Positions 7,675 through 9,036 of a DNA stretch of 9,036 nt are shown one piece after another; within the stretch, counting starts at the first letter, position 1; each line of letters begins with the position of its first letter. Both the position numbers and the translations under genes were made by a program. Below the pieces are notes generated by a model. The model ran no database searches. It was not told where the DNA came from and worked only from the letters and a program-made list of their open reading frames with translations. The DNA lies in contig JAUXBM010000051.1 of the NCBI GenBank assembly GCA_030619415.1, positions 1 through 9,036 on the forward strand, written 5' to 3'. This stretch comes from Chlorobiota bacterium. Lineage in GTDB: Bacteria > Bacteroidota > Bacteroidia > Bacteroidales > F082.

Positions 7675-8520
7675 CTATTCAATGATATTTTGCCTGATCA
7701 ATGTTTCAATAACCAACGAATCGAGATTAAATTGTTTAAGGTAGTTGTCAAAATCGAAATTTTCATCAGAACGGTACCAAACATCTACTTTTTCTCCGAG
7801 CTTTAAGGATTCATCACTAAAGGGATCAGGATCGGTTTTGTATGCCCTCAGGTGGCTCGAATCGCTGCTGTCAAGAAAGTATTCCCTGCCCACGTTAAGG
7901 TAAGCGTAATGAAGTGCTTTTTTAACGTCGCTTTTTTTCAATGCTATTAATATTGGAACGGCAACCGAAATATGTAAATCACCCTTCCCAACTGCCAGGT
8001 CAATACTGGTTCCTTTTAAAATTTCTGTTCCGGGCTCAATAGGTTCACCATCAATTGTCTGATCAACAACGGCATTGCGCGCAAAATAATTCACGTAATC
8101 AAGTGAGCCAACCGGTAATTCCATCGACTCAAGCGTAACCAGCGCCTGCCGCAACGAGAGATTTTTCAGGTTAGGCATGATCACCGTTTCAGGCATTTCC
8201 GATACAATGGTCAGGAATATATGCCTTCCTTGTTTTACTTTAGAACCTGCCAGGGGATGCTGTTGGATGATGGAACCTTTCCCAGCATTTTTGTCGTAAA
8301 TTGAATCAATAACACGCAAATCGAAAAAATCATCGTAGTTCTGTTCTTCTAATTCGGCAACTGTTAATCCGCTAAAATCAGGAACAATATATACTTCGCC
8401 ATGACGCGTGAAAATGTTAAGCGAGTACAGGGCTGCCCAAAGCAAAACAATGGCAAGAACTATCGCAATAAGAAAGTGAATATAAAATTTCTTTCTGCCT
8501 AAAAAATAAAAGAAACCCAT
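7675..8520 (-). CDS. Membrane-anchored PASTA-domain protein
   Basis: This is a 281-aa protein with a short basic cytoplasmic N-terminus, one transmembrane helix (about residues 13-34) and an extracytoplasmic part of PASTA repeats: about 43-106 ('YIVPDFSGLTVAELEEQ' ... 'QQHPLAGSKVKQGRHIFLTI'), about 110-178 ('VIMPNLKNLSLRQALVTLE' ... 'EPGTEILKGTSIDLAVG') and a degenerate third, about 185-249. PASTA domains bind peptidoglycan fragments or beta-lactams in Ser/Thr kinases and penicillin-binding proteins, but here there is no kinase or transpeptidase domain, so it is a stand-alone sensor, scaffold or wall-binding protein. It is the first gene of the minus-strand operon and is divergent from ddl, which supports a peptidoglycan link. 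The ATG at 8520 leads directly into the anchor. Confidence 0.92.
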   Translation of the reverse strand: MGFFYFLGRKKFYIHFLIAIVLAIVLLWAALYSLNIFTRHGEVYIVPDFSGLTVAELEEQNYDDFFDLRVIDSIYDKNAGKGSIIQQHPLAGSKVKQGRHIFLTIVSEMPETVIMPNLKNLSLRQALVTLESMELPVGSLDYVNYFARNAVVDQTIDGEPIEPGTEILKGTSIDLAVGKGDLHISVAVPILIALKKSDVKKALHYAYLNVGREYFLDSSDSSHLRAYKTDPDPFSDESLKLGEKVDVWYRSDENFDFDNYLKQFNLDSLVIETLIRQNIIE

Positions 8521-8546
8521 TGGTGGTTATTTAATAGCGTGTTGGC

Positions 8547-8577
8547 CTTGCAAAAAAAACATATTCACATAACTTTG
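8547..8577 (+). promoter_or_regulatory. Candidate promoter for ddl
   Basis: CTTG at 8547-8550 and TAACTTTG at 8570-8577 are separated by 19 bp. This fits the Bacteroidota TTTG (-33) and TAnnTTTG (-7) pattern, with one mismatch in the -33 box. The predicted start is near 8582-8585, giving a ddl leader of about 73 nt. The transcript would run through the opposing promoter at 8607-8636. Confidence 0.7.
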
Positions 8578-8606
8578 TCCGACCAAAAATATTGCCTAAA
8601 ACACCG

Positions 8607-8636
8607 CAAAGGTAAAAATTAATAGGCATATTCAAA
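8607..8636 (-). promoter_or_regulatory. Candidate promoter for the PASTA-T9SS-rluD operon
   Basis: Read on the minus strand, TTTG (8636-8633) is followed after 18 bp by TACCTTTG (8614-8607), a full match to TAnnTTTG with a spacing one base shorter than typical. The predicted start is near 8599-8602, giving a leader of about 80 nt before the PASTA ATG. A second TAnnTTTG match on this strand (TATTTTTG, 8591-8584) lacks a properly spaced -33 box and is less likely. Confidence 0.68.
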
Positions 8637-8656
8637 TTTGGCTTAAACCCTTTTAA

Positions 8657-9036
8657 ATGAAAAACATAGCGATAGTTTGCGGCGGTAACTCAGGAGAATA
8701 TGATATTTCTGTTGGCAGTGCCCGGATGGTTTTAAAATCCCTTGATAAGGACCGGTATAAAGCTTATCAGGTGTTTATTAAGCATGAGGATTGGTATTAT
8801 ACTGATCAGGAAGGTGTGAAATTTCAAATTGACAAGACTGATTTTAGTCTTCAATTGAATCATGCCAAAGTTAAATTTGATGGTATCTTCAATGCCATTC
8901 ACGGAACACCGGGCGAAGATGGGAAGCTTCAGGCTTATTTCGATTTAATTGGTATGCCTTATACTTCATGCGGTCAGGCTACTTCAGCACTCACTTTCAA
9001 TAAATACTTTTGCAACAGGTTTGTCAGCTCGTTTGG
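8657..9036 (+). CDS. ddl: D-alanine--D-alanine ligase, N-terminal part (cut by window edge)
   Basis: This enzyme joins two D-alanines with ATP in the cytoplasm to make the dipeptide that ends the peptidoglycan stem peptide; it is the target of D-cycloserine. Only the first 126 codons are present, with the frame open to the window end. The N-terminal ligase fold is clear: 'IAIVCGGNSGEYDISVGSA' (residues 4-22), whose Glu14 matches the conserved substrate-side Glu15 of E. coli DdlB; 'AIHGTPGEDGKLQAYFDLIG' (80-99); and 'PYTSCGQATSALTFNKYF' (101-118), which leads towards the ATP-grasp domain lying outside the window. The ATG at 8657 starts exactly at the family N-terminus (MKNIAIVCGG). It is transcribed away from the PASTA gene, from a candidate promoter at 8547-8577. 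Confidence 0.95.
   Translation, partial: MKNIAIVCGGNSGEYDISVGSARMVLKSLDKDRYKAYQVFIKHEDWYYTDQEGVKFQIDKTDFSLQLNHAKVKFDGIFNAIHGTPGEDGKLQAYFDLIGMPYTSCGQATSALTFNKYFCNRFVSSF

Noticed and set aside
7674..7682. TTG start for the 708-aa T9SS protein, overlapping the PASTA stop codon.
   Set aside because: The ATG at 7673 gives a standard signal peptide and a 1-bp gap, in line with the 2-bp gap to the next gene.

Overview
The window looks like chromosomal DNA from a member of the Bacteroidota, probably a Bacteroidales/Marinilabiliales-type or flavobacterial-type lineage. Four signs point there. Three proteins end in the type IX secretion system (T9SS) type A sorting domain ('YPNP'/'APNP' motif followed by a beta-rich tail). 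The PKD domains are of the Bacteroidota 'W.F.GG.P.TS' type. Candidate promoters match the TTTG / TAnnTTTG pattern of this phylum. Shine-Dalgarno sequences are largely absent. The window holds no secretion machinery, transposase, CRISPR array, tRNA or rRNA.

Left part (1-4295, + strand): a candidate promoter and a 32-bp perfect palindrome lead into two tandem genes 15 bp apart. Both encode secreted serine endopeptidases related to lysyl endopeptidase (Achromobacter protease I type). They share a signal peptide, a propeptide-like N-terminal region, the His/Asp/Ser triad and a T9SS tail. The first (810 aa) also carries three PKD domains, and its S1-pocket residue is Ala; the second (544 aa) has no PKD domain and keeps the Asp that gives lysyl endopeptidases their basic P1 preference. 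They look like an old tandem duplication with divergent specificity.

Middle (4296-4485): a convergent intergenic region occupied mainly by a 131-bp inverted-repeat element with perfect 15-bp ends and no coding capacity (MITE-like or a genome-wide intergenic repeat).

Right part (4486-9036): a tightly packed minus-strand operon is read from 8520 down to 4486. It encodes a membrane-anchored PASTA protein, a 708-aa secreted T9SS protein of unknown function and an RluD-type 23S rRNA pseudouridine synthase, with gaps of 1 and 2 bp. Upstream and divergent lies ddl (D-alanine--D-alanine ligase), cut off by the right edge. Their 136-bp intergenic region holds two near-consensus promoters that face each other, so the two transcripts should overlap at their 5' ends. 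PASTA and Ddl both relate to peptidoglycan, the T9SS protein would lie outside the cell or on its surface, and RluD serves ribosome maturation.

Most of the window is ordinary core or secreted-enzyme content. I do not see a clear new defence or mobile system. The best leads are the swapped specificity residue in the protease pair, the palindromic leader, the opposed ddl/PASTA promoters and the unknown secreted protein embedded in a housekeeping operon.
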